In this document: positions 37,355 through 48,754 of the stretch, in pieces
Position numbering within the stretch: position 1 is the first letter of the stretch
Layout: each line of letters begins with the position of its first letter
From: Promerops cafer
Taxonomy: Eukaryota > Chordata > Aves > Passeriformes > Nectariniidae
Direction: 5' to 3'
Assembly (NCBI GenBank): GCA_013398275.1
Contig: VZSE01005960.1
Location: forward strand, 92,948 to 156,947
DNA: 64,000 nt
Notes under the pieces: generated by a model
The model's input: the letters and a program-made list of their open reading frames with translations, nothing else
Told to the model about the DNA's origin: nothing
Databases searched by the model: none
Made by a program: the position numbers and the translations under genes

Positions 37355-38017
37355 AGAAGTACTTTCACAAGAGCTTCAATTAAAGTGCAAAAACATCATT
37401 AAGGTGTATTTTTACTGGTTGAAACATATTTGTTGAATAAAACACCATGTAGACTTTTACTATGGAAGTAATAAAAACACTTTTATTTCCACAGAAGGAA
37501 GGTCTAGCCCAAGTCCTCCTTCCTTCCCTGACCCCAGCTAGATTGGTAGCCCTTTTTGTCTCATGTAGTCAGGTGAGCAGCCTGGGGCAGGTTGTTCAGT
37601 GAATGCCTAGACTGAACCCCAAGGGAGAGCTTGGGGAGAGATTAAAAGTTGGTCAAGTATCTGCAGCCTGGGGAGACTAGAGACACAAATCCACAGAGAG
37701 CACTGGTTTGGAAGCTCCAGATGAGAGAAAATTGAAGCTATATCCTCTGTGCTGACCTTCAACACAGCTACATGGTGTGGAAGCTAAATGCCTCAAAGGA
37801 ATACTGTGAAAATCCTGATGTTGCTGGCAGGTGGTCCATGATGAGCACATGCTGTGAACATTGCACTTTCTTCTCTGCTTGGCCTTCCAAGACAGGAGCC
37901 CTGCTCTACAGGGTGCTGAGAAGTTTCAATCCGGCAGTCAAGGGTGCACCAAGATATGCCCAAGACATAATCGGGTACAAAAATAGCTTTTATGTAGACT
38001 TACACAAATTGTAAGTC

Positions 38018-38049
38018 TTGTTGCTGTTGTTGCTGTTGTTGTTGTTGTT
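38018..38049. repeat. GTT / GCTGTT microsatellite
   Basis: Tandem TTG units interrupted by two GC variants. In a minus-strand reading frame they give a run of threonine and alanine, which has no meaning as protein here. Confidence 0.88.
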
Positions 38050-38255
38050 CCCAGTGATAGGAAGAAACTTACTTCAGGATTAAATGAAGAGGGATATATG
38101 AAAGATGGTTGCAGAGGTGTCTGCACTTTAGCAAAACAGTTTCTCACTATCTGAAGGTCTGAATGCATATCTTGGATCTAAATTCATGACCTGTATACTA
38201 TAGATATGCAGAACCCATATTTTAATCCTTAAAATAATTATGTCTTTTCTCCTTT

Positions 38256-38708
38256 GTCATAGGAAGATAGCGTAGTTTGGGTTGGAAGGGACCTTTAAAG
38301 GTCATGTAGCACAACTCCTCTGCAGTGAGCAGGGACATCTTCAGCTAGACCAGATCTCTTAGAGCCCTGTTCAGTGTTTCCAGGTATGGGGCATCCACCA
38401 CCTCTCTGGGCAAACTCTGCCAGTGTTTCACCACCTTCTTAGTGAAACAACTCTTCCCTATATCTAATCTAAATCTACCCTCCTTTAATTTAAAATCATT
38501 GCCTCTTTCCCTATCACAACAGGCCGGTCCTGACCTTTCTTATAAATTTCCTTTAAGTATGGAAAAGGTGCAGTAAAATTCCCCAGAGACTTCCTCTTCT
38601 CCAGGTTGAAGTGTCTTAATTCTCTCAGCCTTTCCTCATAAGAGAGGTGCCCCATCCCTATGATCATCCTCATCATCCTCCTCTGGACTCACTTCACCAG
38701 GTCTACGC
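38256..38708 (-). mobile_element. CR1: CR1 LINE 3' portion (about 450 bp)
   Basis: GTCATAGGAAGATAGCGTAG is an eroded terminal repeat, followed by TTTGGGTTGGAAGGGACCTT, the GGGGCATCCACCACCTCTCT block, ATCTAATCTAAATCTACCCT, CTCTTCTCCAGGTTGAA and CCTCCTCTGGACTCACTTCA. These are CR1 3' untranslated and ORF2 C-terminal blocks in the right order for a minus-strand copy. The match stops at about 38708, where a CR1 tail of opposite orientation begins. Frameshifts and stops make it inactive. Confidence 0.94.
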
Positions 38709-38753
38709 CTGACCTTTAAGGTCCTGTCCAACCCCAGGTGGTGATTCTGTGAT
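38709..38753 (+). mobile_element. CR1: CR1 LINE 3' tail in opposite orientation
   Basis: GACCTTTAAGGTCCTGTCCA then ACCCCAGGTGGTGATTCTGTGAT is a plus-strand CR1 3' end with its terminal ATTCTGTGAT. Only about 45 bp is present. It lies exactly between two minus-strand CR1 pieces, so it is either a severely 5'-truncated insertion into an older CR1 or the product of a rearrangement. Confidence 0.8.
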
Positions 38754-38968
38754 ATGAAATTGTGCTGGGTCAGATATGGACCCCTGATGGGGTTGTTGCC
38801 CACAGCTCACTGGACTCAGCCATCCAGACAATTCCTGATGCACTGATCTGGCTATCCATCAAATACATATCTCTCCAATTTAGAGATGGCTATTTTAGGA
38901 TTCTCTATCAAAGGCCTTCCAGAAATCCAGATAGATGACATCCATAGATCTTCCCCTGTCTTCCTTAT
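38754..38968 (-). mobile_element. CR1: Decayed CR1 reverse-transcriptase segment
   Basis: On the minus strand the end of this block encodes MDVIYLDFWKAFDRES, the reverse-transcriptase motif of CR1 (usual form YLDFSKAFD), then KLERYVFDG, and further on IRNCLDG, in the order of CR1 ORF2. In-frame stop codons interrupt it at least three times. The plus strand shows the matching block TATCTCTCCAATTTAGAGA. It comes from much further 5' in ORF2 than the piece at 38256-38708, so several hundred bases of the element are missing between them. Confidence 0.85.
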
Positions 38969-41665
38969 TGTCTCTAAATTTCCACTTCAGAATATTTCTT
39001 TTCCAAGATTTATGACCCAGTGATGTGAAAATGCACATAATAGCAAAAATCTTATTAAGTAGAAACAATAACCAAGTAATTTTCTTACCAAACACAGAAA
39101 AATGCTGTGAGCTTTTGTTATTAAAGCGATTAGAGGATGCATTCAAGGTATTATTAATTTTCTGAGCTTTTCTTCAATTGCATCCATTTTGCTTTTGAAT
39201 ACCTATTAATTTGATAATTAGAGTTATTCAAAGAAAATACTGTTTAATCAAATGCCATTTTCGTAAGCAACTGGTATTTCACATTTATCAAAACATATTG
39301 TTATTTCATGAATGGTTAAGAGCAAAATTCTGAATTAAATTGACAGATAAAAGCCACAGATTTTATGATGCAACATCTATTGGCTTCAGATTTGAATTGA
39401 ATCCAAAGACCTGAAGGAGGAAATGTTGTAATTCAAAATGTCTCTGACTAAACAGTTATGGTTCTGTTTATGATATTAGAAACACTGCCACATGCTTCCC
39501 AGGCTGTGATATGATCATGTGGGAGAAAATCTACACCAGGGTAGGGATGTTTTTTCTTTTTTTTTTCAATCCACATATATGGTAGGATCAAAATTAAATA
39601 AAATAAAATAAGAAGAAGACATTATTTACCCCAGGTAATTTAGACTATTATATCAATCCTTTTTTTCCCCAGATGTATATTCAAAAGAGTATACAAAAAT
39701 ATACAAAAATGAGAGATAGAAAAAGGAAAATAATCAAAAAGCAAATGAAGAAACCTTTTCAAGTCTATTTCATGTAGAATTCCCAGGTTAAATTCCCAAG
39801 AAATTAAGCAAAGTAAGAATCTTTGAAAAAAGAAATAAATTTATTTTCTACAGTTCTATGATATAAATTTTCAGCAGTTTATTTGATTCAGATAAATATT
39901 TTCCACATGCAGTTCTTACAGTTCTCCAATAATGAGATTCGGAACGATGTGTCTGAGACAGACGTGACTGTTCTGTCAAAATAGCACACAACTGAAATTC
40001 AAATGGTTCAAAATCAACTCAATAGAAGTTATTATCATCTGACTTTCTGCATAAAGACTTTATTTCATCTTTGTTTCTACTGTTTCTATCACATTAAAAT
40101 GATATGTCTTTTCAGGTTTTCTAGTGGCTAGCATTAAACCAAAATCCACAAAGAAGTTGAGCCAGTCTCCATCTTACCTTGGTAATCACAAAGAAAAAGA
40201 CATCTAATTTCACAGCCAAACTATCCCTCCTGTGTATAGGTTGGTTTTTTCCTGAGCATTGTAAAGAGTGTACATGATTTCAATACTTTTTCAGTTTGAA
40301 TATATTTCCTTTTCCCTCTGTGCCTGAAAAAATATATCCTGCAGGTTAACATGGGTTTATATGTATTTGTAAATATTGACCCTGTGAAATTGAGCTGGAT
40401 GAGATGTTTTATGCTTCTTTGTCTACAACTTACTCACTAATCTGATGTTCAGAGAGAATGGGAATGTCTTCCCTTTTCATCTTGAATTTGCAAACTTTTC
40501 AGGAAACTGTCTTCTTTTCTAAGCCATATATTGACTTTCATAAAAACATATATTAGACTAATTTTAATGCTGGTCAAAACTAAAAGTTTTCTTTTATTCC
40601 ATATATTGACATTTCTACATTTACAGACATTCTACATTTGGCAATATAAATCAAACTTTAAACTGCCATCATTTCCCATGAACCTACATTTAAAGATGCT
40701 ATTACCTGATCAACTTAAACAATCCTGTTGATGAAAGAGAAAGGTCTTACTCAAAGGTCTTAACTTAAAATATAGCATAGTTTAGTATATATAGCTAAAA
40801 ATATGTAATAAAGGAAACAGATTTAAATTTTTGCTTTTCATGATATTGAGAGTACTAATAAATGAAAATGCTTTGTCTTAATAATCTCTTCCTTGTGGAC
40901 TATTTAAGTAGAAATTCAATGAAATTTTTATGAGGGAAAACCAAAACCTCATTACAAAGCTTTCATTTTGCCAAATGTGATAACAGTAGTCACAAAAGAA
41001 AATCCTAGCTCTTTGCTCATACTTTTGTGTGCAGTTAAGATAAAAGTTTAGGTCTCTTTTCCCCTGTAAGCAAAAGTTATGCACCTGCTACAGCTACGGT
41101 TTTGGAGCACACACTACATTAGATTACGGCCTCAGGATCTCCTTTGTTTCATCTAACTAGAGACATTTAAAAGCTGATAAGCCTAAGCTAATTGTCTAGG
41201 CTTTCTTTTTAATCCATCAGGAAAAACAGACATCTCCAAAGCTTGATTTGTCCTGCTTATCTTAGAAACCTAGGTGCAGAAATCTCATTACCATGGGAGG
41301 AGTTGCCTTTTCAGAAATTCCTGTCTTTCCTTTGACTACAAAAGATCTTAAATAGTATGGTCAAATTAAACACGCAACTTCTAAATCACTTCGGTGAGAT
41401 GAGTTTAATCTCTTTACCCTTTACATGTGAGACTAAATAATTTTCTAATATGCTAATTCTGCCTTGAAATTCTGAACTCTGTGGGTAAACTGTAGGTTTT
41501 GACAGAGGAAAGAGGAAACCCTGTCTTTGACCTTGAGTTTTGTCTTGAGGTTTGGGCTTCTGAGGAGTTTAAGAGAAAAAGGAAGGACCTGGTTTCTGGT
41601 TTGACATCAAGAAGGAAGCTCTTAGGTGAGCCCCTGTGAAGATTCACCGCCATGTTTTGTTGGAC
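38969..41665. other. Unique AT-rich noncoding DNA
   Basis: No gene is supported. It contains a duplicated TATACAAAAA unit (39690-39709) and a short AAAAT repeat (39595-39610). The region is very AT-rich. Short AT-rich frames such as 40531-40731 are taken as chance. Confidence 0.6.
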
Positions 41666-42116
41666 CGAGTCAGAGAGGGGGCAGAAAGATGCTTGAGTGG
41701 GTGGAAAACCTCTCCTGTGAGGAAAGGCTGAGAGGTTGGGATTGTTCAGCCTAGACGAGGGAAGGCTCCAGTGTCACTTATTGCAACCTTTCAGTATCTG
41801 AAGGGGGCCCACAAGGGAGCTGGAGGGGGATTTATTACAAGGGCACGTGATGATAGAACAAGGGGAAATGGCTTTAAACTGACAGAGGGTAGGTTTAGAT
41901 TGGGTATTAGGAAGACATTCTTTAATCTGAGGGTGAGGAGGCTCTGGAAGAGGTTGCTCAGAGAAGCTGTAGATGCTCCATCCCTGGAAGCGTTCAAGGC
42001 CAAGTTGGATGGAACTTGGAGCAACCTGGTCTGGTTGAAGGTTGGCACAGGGCAGGGAGCTGAAACAAGATGAACTTTCAGGTTCCTTCCAAATCAAACT
42101 ATTCTATGATTCTGTG
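41666..42116 (+). mobile_element. CR1: CR1 LINE 3' end, well preserved
   Basis: The copy runs in sense on the plus strand: GAGGAAAGGCTGAGAGGTTG, TTGTTCAGCCTAGACGAGGG, a GGGGAAATGGCTTTAAACTG block, TTTAGATTGGGTATTAGGAA, TCCATCCCTGGAAGCGTTCA and the terminal ATTCTATGATTCTGTG. It still has an open 100-codon frame (41771-42073) encoding the C-terminal part of CR1 ORF2 protein, including RGNGFKLTEGRFRLGIRK. It is 5'-truncated to about 450 bp and has no reverse-transcriptase core, so it cannot move by itself. It is the least diverged CR1 copy in the window. Confidence 0.96.
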
Positions 42117-43611
42117 TTTTGTACAGCCGTAGTTCTGACATATATTGAAAATTCAGCACAGTTAGCAAATCCTTATGCTTCACATAGTTCTTGGAGGCAT
42201 AAAAACTGCATGCCAATTACAGTCAGTAAATCTTATTATAAATTGTATCATATGCATGCATTTCAACTATATTGTGATTCAAAGTTGTATTTTTACTGAC
42301 ATCTTTTTACACAAGTTTAGCTGGGCATCAGAGTCTAAATAAATTAGGCTATAGAACCTTCCATTTGTTACTATAAGGTCTGAGTCTTGTTAATGGATTC
42401 CAGGAGTGGTTAGTGGTTTTTTCTTTAGTTGGGATTTTTTCCTCTTTTTCTTTAAAAAAACCCTAACAAAACTGTATGTCAGAAATGTGTGATAAGTGTT
42501 TCTATTCCTGAAGCAATTACAATTTGCAAATGAGAATTCATGAAAGCTTTATTCTTTATTTATTTCTCAGGCAAAGGGAGAAAATCAACCTTTGAATTAA
42601 GTGACATGACATGAGGGTATTACAAGGGCCCAGTGTTTTATTACTGACTTCTGAGCATGCAGGTTGAAGCAAAATTATCCAGATAAAACTCTTTAATATA
42701 AAATGGATAAAGGAATCTAAATCTCTGCAAGCCATAGGCTATGACTGCTTAGCACTTTGGGTAGTGTTGGCATCTTCTAACTTTAGACATCTATATTGTA
42801 GGAATCTCTTTTTCTTTGCTAAGCCCATCTGAAGGTAGACACCTAATCCAAATCAGATGAGCTATGTTTTAGGATTGGTTATTTCTCACCACTGTTTTCA
42901 AAGGGACTTCAAGTACTTCAGATAACCTATGTGCTCAGATGAAACCCATCCTACAAGTTGCACAGATGTAACATGAATATCAGGAGAGATAAATACTACC
43001 TTCATTGATCGTTTCCAGCTTAGACTAGCATAAACTTTATTAGCACATTTTGAATACATTTGAATATCATCAGCATTGTGATTCCATTTTGAAGGTTGAA
43101 AAGCTCAGAGTTAGGTCAGAGAAGTAGAGAGGTTTGTGCAATGGGGGTAGGCACTGGCAGAACCAGGATTCTGGAGCTCTGCCCATCTGTGGCATTAAAT
43201 GGGCAGCACCCAAGAGAGGAATTATTAAAACATCTGAAAAATCTGCCCCAAAACAATTCTGAAAATGCCATCTGATTCATCTGAAGACACAATTCATTCT
43301 AAAGACCTTTTACTCTAGCCCAGCCAGGACTTTGAAATGGAAGCCATACATTTGTATATATCTGTATATGTAGTGATTTCTTCTTCTTAATAACCTTTAC
43401 AGTCCCCAATGTAAAGTACCAGCAGCACTTTAATATTAATTAGGAATTAATTTGTTCCATACCTAAATGGAGGAATAAAAAATATTAGTTTTATTTCGCT
43501 TTTATTTTGCCTTTTTTTTTTGTTTTGTTTTGGATCACAAATAGCTGAATATAAGAAATAAAATATTTTAATTTGTGAGTTCTTAAATAGAGATGTTATT
43601 AGGAGACGCTG

Positions 43612-43646
43612 AAGTAATTTGCTTCTGTTTTTGAAGCAAATTACTT
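43612..43646. repeat. Perfect 14-bp stem-loop
   Basis: AAGTAATTTGCTTC (43612-43625) and GAAGCAAATTACTT (43633-43646) are exact reverse complements around a 7-base loop TGTTTTT. It is the longest perfect hairpin I found. No flanking target-site duplication or transposon family is evident. Confidence 0.88.
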
Positions 43647-46600
43647 TCCTATCAAAGGAAATTCATCTCTGCTGGAACAGTCCTCTAGCTCCCGGGCAAG
43701 GAGCCGGAGTTAGCTCCAGCAGATCCTCCCTGAGAAAATCCATCTTGTGTTTAAACTCAAGTTTGCCTGAAAATGAGAAGTGCTCATATCTGGAGCTCAT
43801 GCATATCACAGCAGAGCAGCAAAACCAAAAGTGAACTCACTGAAGGCTGGTGGGAGGCTGGGGAGTGCCATGGGCCTCCCTGCCTGCTTGTATCACAGCC
43901 TAGACCCTTCTGGGGATGGATCCTCTGGGAATCAGAAAACTTCCTCTGATGCAAAAAGCTGTTTGGGATGACACTGACAGGATTGGTACCCCATGGGACA
44001 TGACTACTTCATAAGGAAAATTTATGAGTAAGAAGAGATTTGGAGCATGACTCCAAAAGGGTGGGGTCAACAGGGTCAAATAAAAGAACTTGAGACAGAT
44101 AGGGTTGGACATCCTCAGGGATAGGTATTGGATTGATTTTGCATATCTTCATTAATTATTCTGACAAAATGTGGGAATGCTATATTAATTTTGGCTAACA
44201 GCCTGATTTTTGGAGATATGGTCAGAACAGAAAATCATAGCTGAACTTGTATTTCTGAAAAATAATAAAGGGGAAATAAGTAAATGCAAAAATAATTTAG
44301 CCTAGCTGATCAGAAACTACAGCTGGTTTCCTGATGTGAAGTAAAATCCTAACAAAGAATTTAAGTGTGTTTTGCTGCAATGGTCATGCTCAATACTGCT
44401 CCTTCTCCCATTCTTCAATTCCTGTCCTTATACTGTTAGTGCCTAAAGAGAGGAATGTGCAGTTAGTCATTGGTAGAGCAAAAAATGTGTGCTGTGAGCT
44501 TCTGGCTGGACTTATGAATTGCAGGTCATGAATTTCACTGAATTTGTTCCTTTTTACCTGATCACAGTTTTAATGAAGACTAGTCTTGTTTAATTATGCA
44601 AAAACATTATGCAAGATCTAGAGCAACTATCCTTAAAGCATTTGAGAAACAAGTAATATTTGCTGTTAAAAATAAGTGCCTTATTTCCAGTCTGAAAATA
44701 CAGGCATCTAACCATCAGCCATCACTTCTCTTTATGCATAGGACAAAACCATCCCTCAATACTCTGCTAAGTAAGTGGATTGAGCAGCACTGCATACATT
44801 CCTATCCTTTAGCAACTCTCTGAGTTTTAATCAGTTTTTGGTAATTGCTGTACTTTCAAGTTAACAGCTGTGTTTCTTTTCTGATTAAGGGGAAAAACGT
44901 TATCATCATCATCCTCTCAGGATGAGAAAAAACACTCCTTGGAGGTGTGCACTGCTCTCTGCTGATCACAAAGAGAACTCAGGGGTCAGGTTTGGATGTG
45001 TGATTCCCAAAGAGCAAAGAAGGGCAAATTACTCTAATCTTATTTACATAAACTCTCTTTAACAGGTGATTTTATGTTCTATGTCAACTACTTATCAGCT
45101 TATTTCATCCCACTTTCCTGACCTTGAAGTCAACACTAAATTTATCAGCTATGAGATTGCATTTAGTTCCTAAACATTTATAAATACTTGAATAATACCA
45201 ACCAAATAGCTCATCTCTGTGCAGTCCAGCAGAAATAAACCAGTTCAGCATTATTTTGCCATTAATACACTTATTCAGAGGACCTGTAAAAGTCAGTTCA
45301 ACAATATCTGTTTTCCTTGTTAGTTGGTATTATCTCACTCCTTTAAATCTTTGCTACTCGAGTCCTGAGATCAGTATCAGACTGAGAGCAAGATGAATTT
45401 ATCACATTTATGCCTTAGAAACTATGGTATAACATGAACATCCCTACAAGATTCTGAACTTCCTCCTGTTCAGTGTTTATTGAAAATGGAGTATGAATGC
45501 TACCAAGAGTTTCTTGATGTAACAAACTCCCAAGTGCAAGAACCTGGATTTCCTGGCTGGAAGACTTCTGTAACTACTCTTTAACATGCAGTTAAAGAGG
45601 AGAGTTGTCTCTAGGATCCTCACCTTTTGAGACATCCTACCAGAAGATGAATGGAATAATCAAATTCTGACCTTACTAATGTTGTGTCCAGACAGGCACA
45701 GAAAACATGTAGACTTATTAGGGATTTACATATATATGTTTGATAGTTTGAAAAGCTAATAACATGCTTTTACATGGAAACCTATTTTCTCAAAAATAAT
45801 AATAACAGCAATCTGTGATAATGTTATGCCACTGGCAGCCACAGGGAATTCCTTCAGGACAAGTCAGGGTGTGTGAAATTCATGCTGCTTTTTGCCTAGA
45901 CTTGCCACTGTTTTGAACTCCAAAGCTGAGAGATACTGAGCCCAGTTAATTAGCATCTGTAATGACAGTTCTATTTCCATCATTTTGTGACTCTGTAGAA
46001 AGTGCGACTCTTACTCAATTTATTCTCTCTGCTTGATTAGTCATGCCACTAACACCACCCTTAAACCCTTACCAGCTCTTCTCCATTTCACTTCTCTGAT
46101 ACTTATTTCCATCTTATGATGAAGAGCAGAACATTCTTTTCCAGAATTTGTGCCTCACATAAAGCAAATACTGTTGCTTCAGACATCATTCCTGCTGGAT
46201 TTTCCTTTGCTTAATTAATCTTTGCAACACTTTTGCACCTATTATTGGATAAAATTGCTAAGCAAGAATAATTATATACAACCTGTAATAATCTCCTTAA
46301 CCCAAAGTAACAAACTGTATATTATACTTGGACCATTAATCTCCTGCTTTGTACTAGGGATCGATGACATATTGACTAAAATCTGTGCTCTCAGGATATT
46401 TTCTACAAGAGGGAGAAATTGATAAAGGTTTTTATATCTTTAATTTTAAAAGACAAAAAAGAAGTTAAACAGAAATCAAGTGAAAGTGGAAGAAAGTGAG
46501 AGGAGGGATGGAGGGAGGAAAGGATGTCATGTGAATCAAAGCTGGCTGCTAAGGTTGTCAGTAGTTAGTAACCTCTTCTTAATATATGTAACAATTCTTG

Positions 46601-48729
46601 CTCTTGCCCAGTCTAAGTATCAGATATTAATGCCTTTCTGCCTCCCAGTGCTGACAAATCAGGGAATCAAGGAGAAAATACAGGAAATTTACATCCTCCA
46701 CAACATTGCCCTGTGACACACATAAAGCCCATATTGCTTGGTCTGCGAATGTATTGAAAATCTCAATTCCCAGGGCTGTGAATTCTGCAGTTTTCCAGAT
46801 AACATTTAACATTTGCTAAAGAGAGGGTGGAGATTCCTAAACCAGCATCAACAGAAAAGACTTGAGCAGAGACAAAACTGGCATTAGGGAAAGAAAGCAG
46901 GAATGTGAATTTGAGCCTTGAAGCCATTTGGGACCTAAATACAGGCAAGACACCAAGGCTGAGCTTATGCAGCTCTTTTCTTCCTTGGGTCCCATCTGGG
47001 AGCTCCAGCTGCTGGTTTGTGTCATGGTCCTGAGACAGGGACCTCCTTCTGTCTCTCACCCACTAGGACAGAACTGGCAAACTGAGGATTGTACCTCTGC
47101 AAGAGGCACTGTGGCTTTCAGCTGCTCTCAGCACCTCCCCAAGAAAAGCAGAAGCAGCTGTTTCTCCCAGCAGCACGAGGCTCCTGGCTCGCTGTGACAC
47201 CCTACGCCTCTGCAAGGGCAACGTGTAGGGTGAAGGCAGCTGCTTCCCTCCAAACACAGGGAAGAGGAGAAGGGAGGGTTTGTTATGTCAATGTTCAATT
47301 CTTTAAAAAATGGGAGTGTGGTACTATCCTACCCTGACATTAGGGCATGAGAGAGAGATGTGTTACAGAGTACAGCAGCCACTTGCTTTGGTCTAGACAG
47401 CAGTTACAGTGGCAGCAAGAACAATAGGATTTCTTAAGCTGTCACAAATAGCCTATCCTCCTGTTGACCTGATCTTCCTAATTTAAACAGCAATATAGTG
47501 TTTCTGGTTTAGGGTTTTTTTGGTTTTTGTTGTTTCTTTTTTTTCCCCTTTTATTTCTCCTTCTCCTAGCCCCACTGGGCTCACTTGAGCAGACAGGCAG
47601 GGAAGGGAGCAATGTTCATTGATTTGTCATTTTTTCAGGAGTTCTTCAAAACCCTGAGTCAATATTCACTGGAGGATTAGCACCAGAGGAAAGGGCTTGA
47701 AAGCCCATCTCACACTACATTCTAACAGAGGGAAAGCTCCAAATGAGATTATGTGAATCTGGAAGAGAACCTCTCTCAATCCCAAAATGCCTGACTGCTC
47801 AGAATCCTGGTGGACCAGCCAGAAGCCTCCTGCAGACTCTTCATCCAACAACATTTTGTGTCAGTTTTTCTGATGTCCTCTAAATATCAAATTCCAGTGG
47901 CATTCAAAGCCTTGTGTGGGCAAGTCAGGCAATGAATATATAAATCTCAGATGGTTTCATCCTTTGAGCAACACTGGAAGCTGGATGAATCCTGGCTTAA
48001 GCCTTTTATCTCATGCCAAGTTCTTCCCTGACTGTGAAGCCCATGGTATTTTCTGCCATTCGCGCTCAAGTCCTGAAATGAGATTTAAAGTCTGTTCTCT
48101 GCTTCTATCCCTTAGCACCATTTTATTTGCAGTTTTAATTCAGATACACATCAATCCTATTAGACACTCTGAATTATGTGTTAATTAAACATGGCACTCA
48201 TAAATGGTTCTGCTGAAGTTAGTGGCAAATCTCTTATTGCCTATAGCAGGAAAGGCTCCAAAGAATTTACAGAGTACTGTTTTGATTACTTCTGTGAACT
48301 AAAAGTGACAAAGGCCAAAACCAACTTTATTCTAGTACCACAAGCATAGATATTGAAATATGTCAGCATTTACCAATAAAACACCAGAGGGCTCAGGTCT
48401 GATGACTGAGCCATTGGATGCAGGTGGTTGAACTGAGAAGATTATGGTGTTTGTGTCAGAGCAATCTCTGAATTTGTAGCAGGATGAGCTGGTTCAGGAT
48501 TCAGTTGCCCAGACTTAAATATCTTATTCCATTTTAGACATAATATATCATGTGGCTTCCAGTGGCTGCTGCAGAGGGTAGATGTCCCAAACACCTTGGT
48601 GTGTTTCAAAAACATAATAAAATATTTTGAAAATTGAATAGTGCTCCTTTGTGCCAAGGAAACACACCTTCATTGACATGCATGAAAAGAGAAGTCAGAG
48701 GAAACCAATAGGCCTTTGTCTCAGGGAGA

Positions 48730-48754
48730 GAAGGAAGGAAGGAAGGAAGAAAGG
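48730..48754. repeat. GGAA tetranucleotide microsatellite
   Basis: Tandem AAGG units. GGAA arrays can bind ETS-family factors, but no function is shown here. Confidence 0.88.

Larger units (their letters stand above)
36536..38255. other. Unique noncoding DNA between CR1 copies
   Basis: No gene is supported. It contains a perfect 25-bp tandem duplication (36792-36841), an A-rich patch (37281-37354) and a GTT-type microsatellite (38018-38049). Confidence 0.55.

Noticed and set aside
38485..38676. 63-codon minus-strand ORF as a gene
   Set aside because: It is part of the CR1 copy at 38256-38708.
41771..42073. 100-codon plus-strand ORF as a gene
   Set aside because: It is the C-terminal remnant of CR1 ORF2 in a truncated element, not a host gene.
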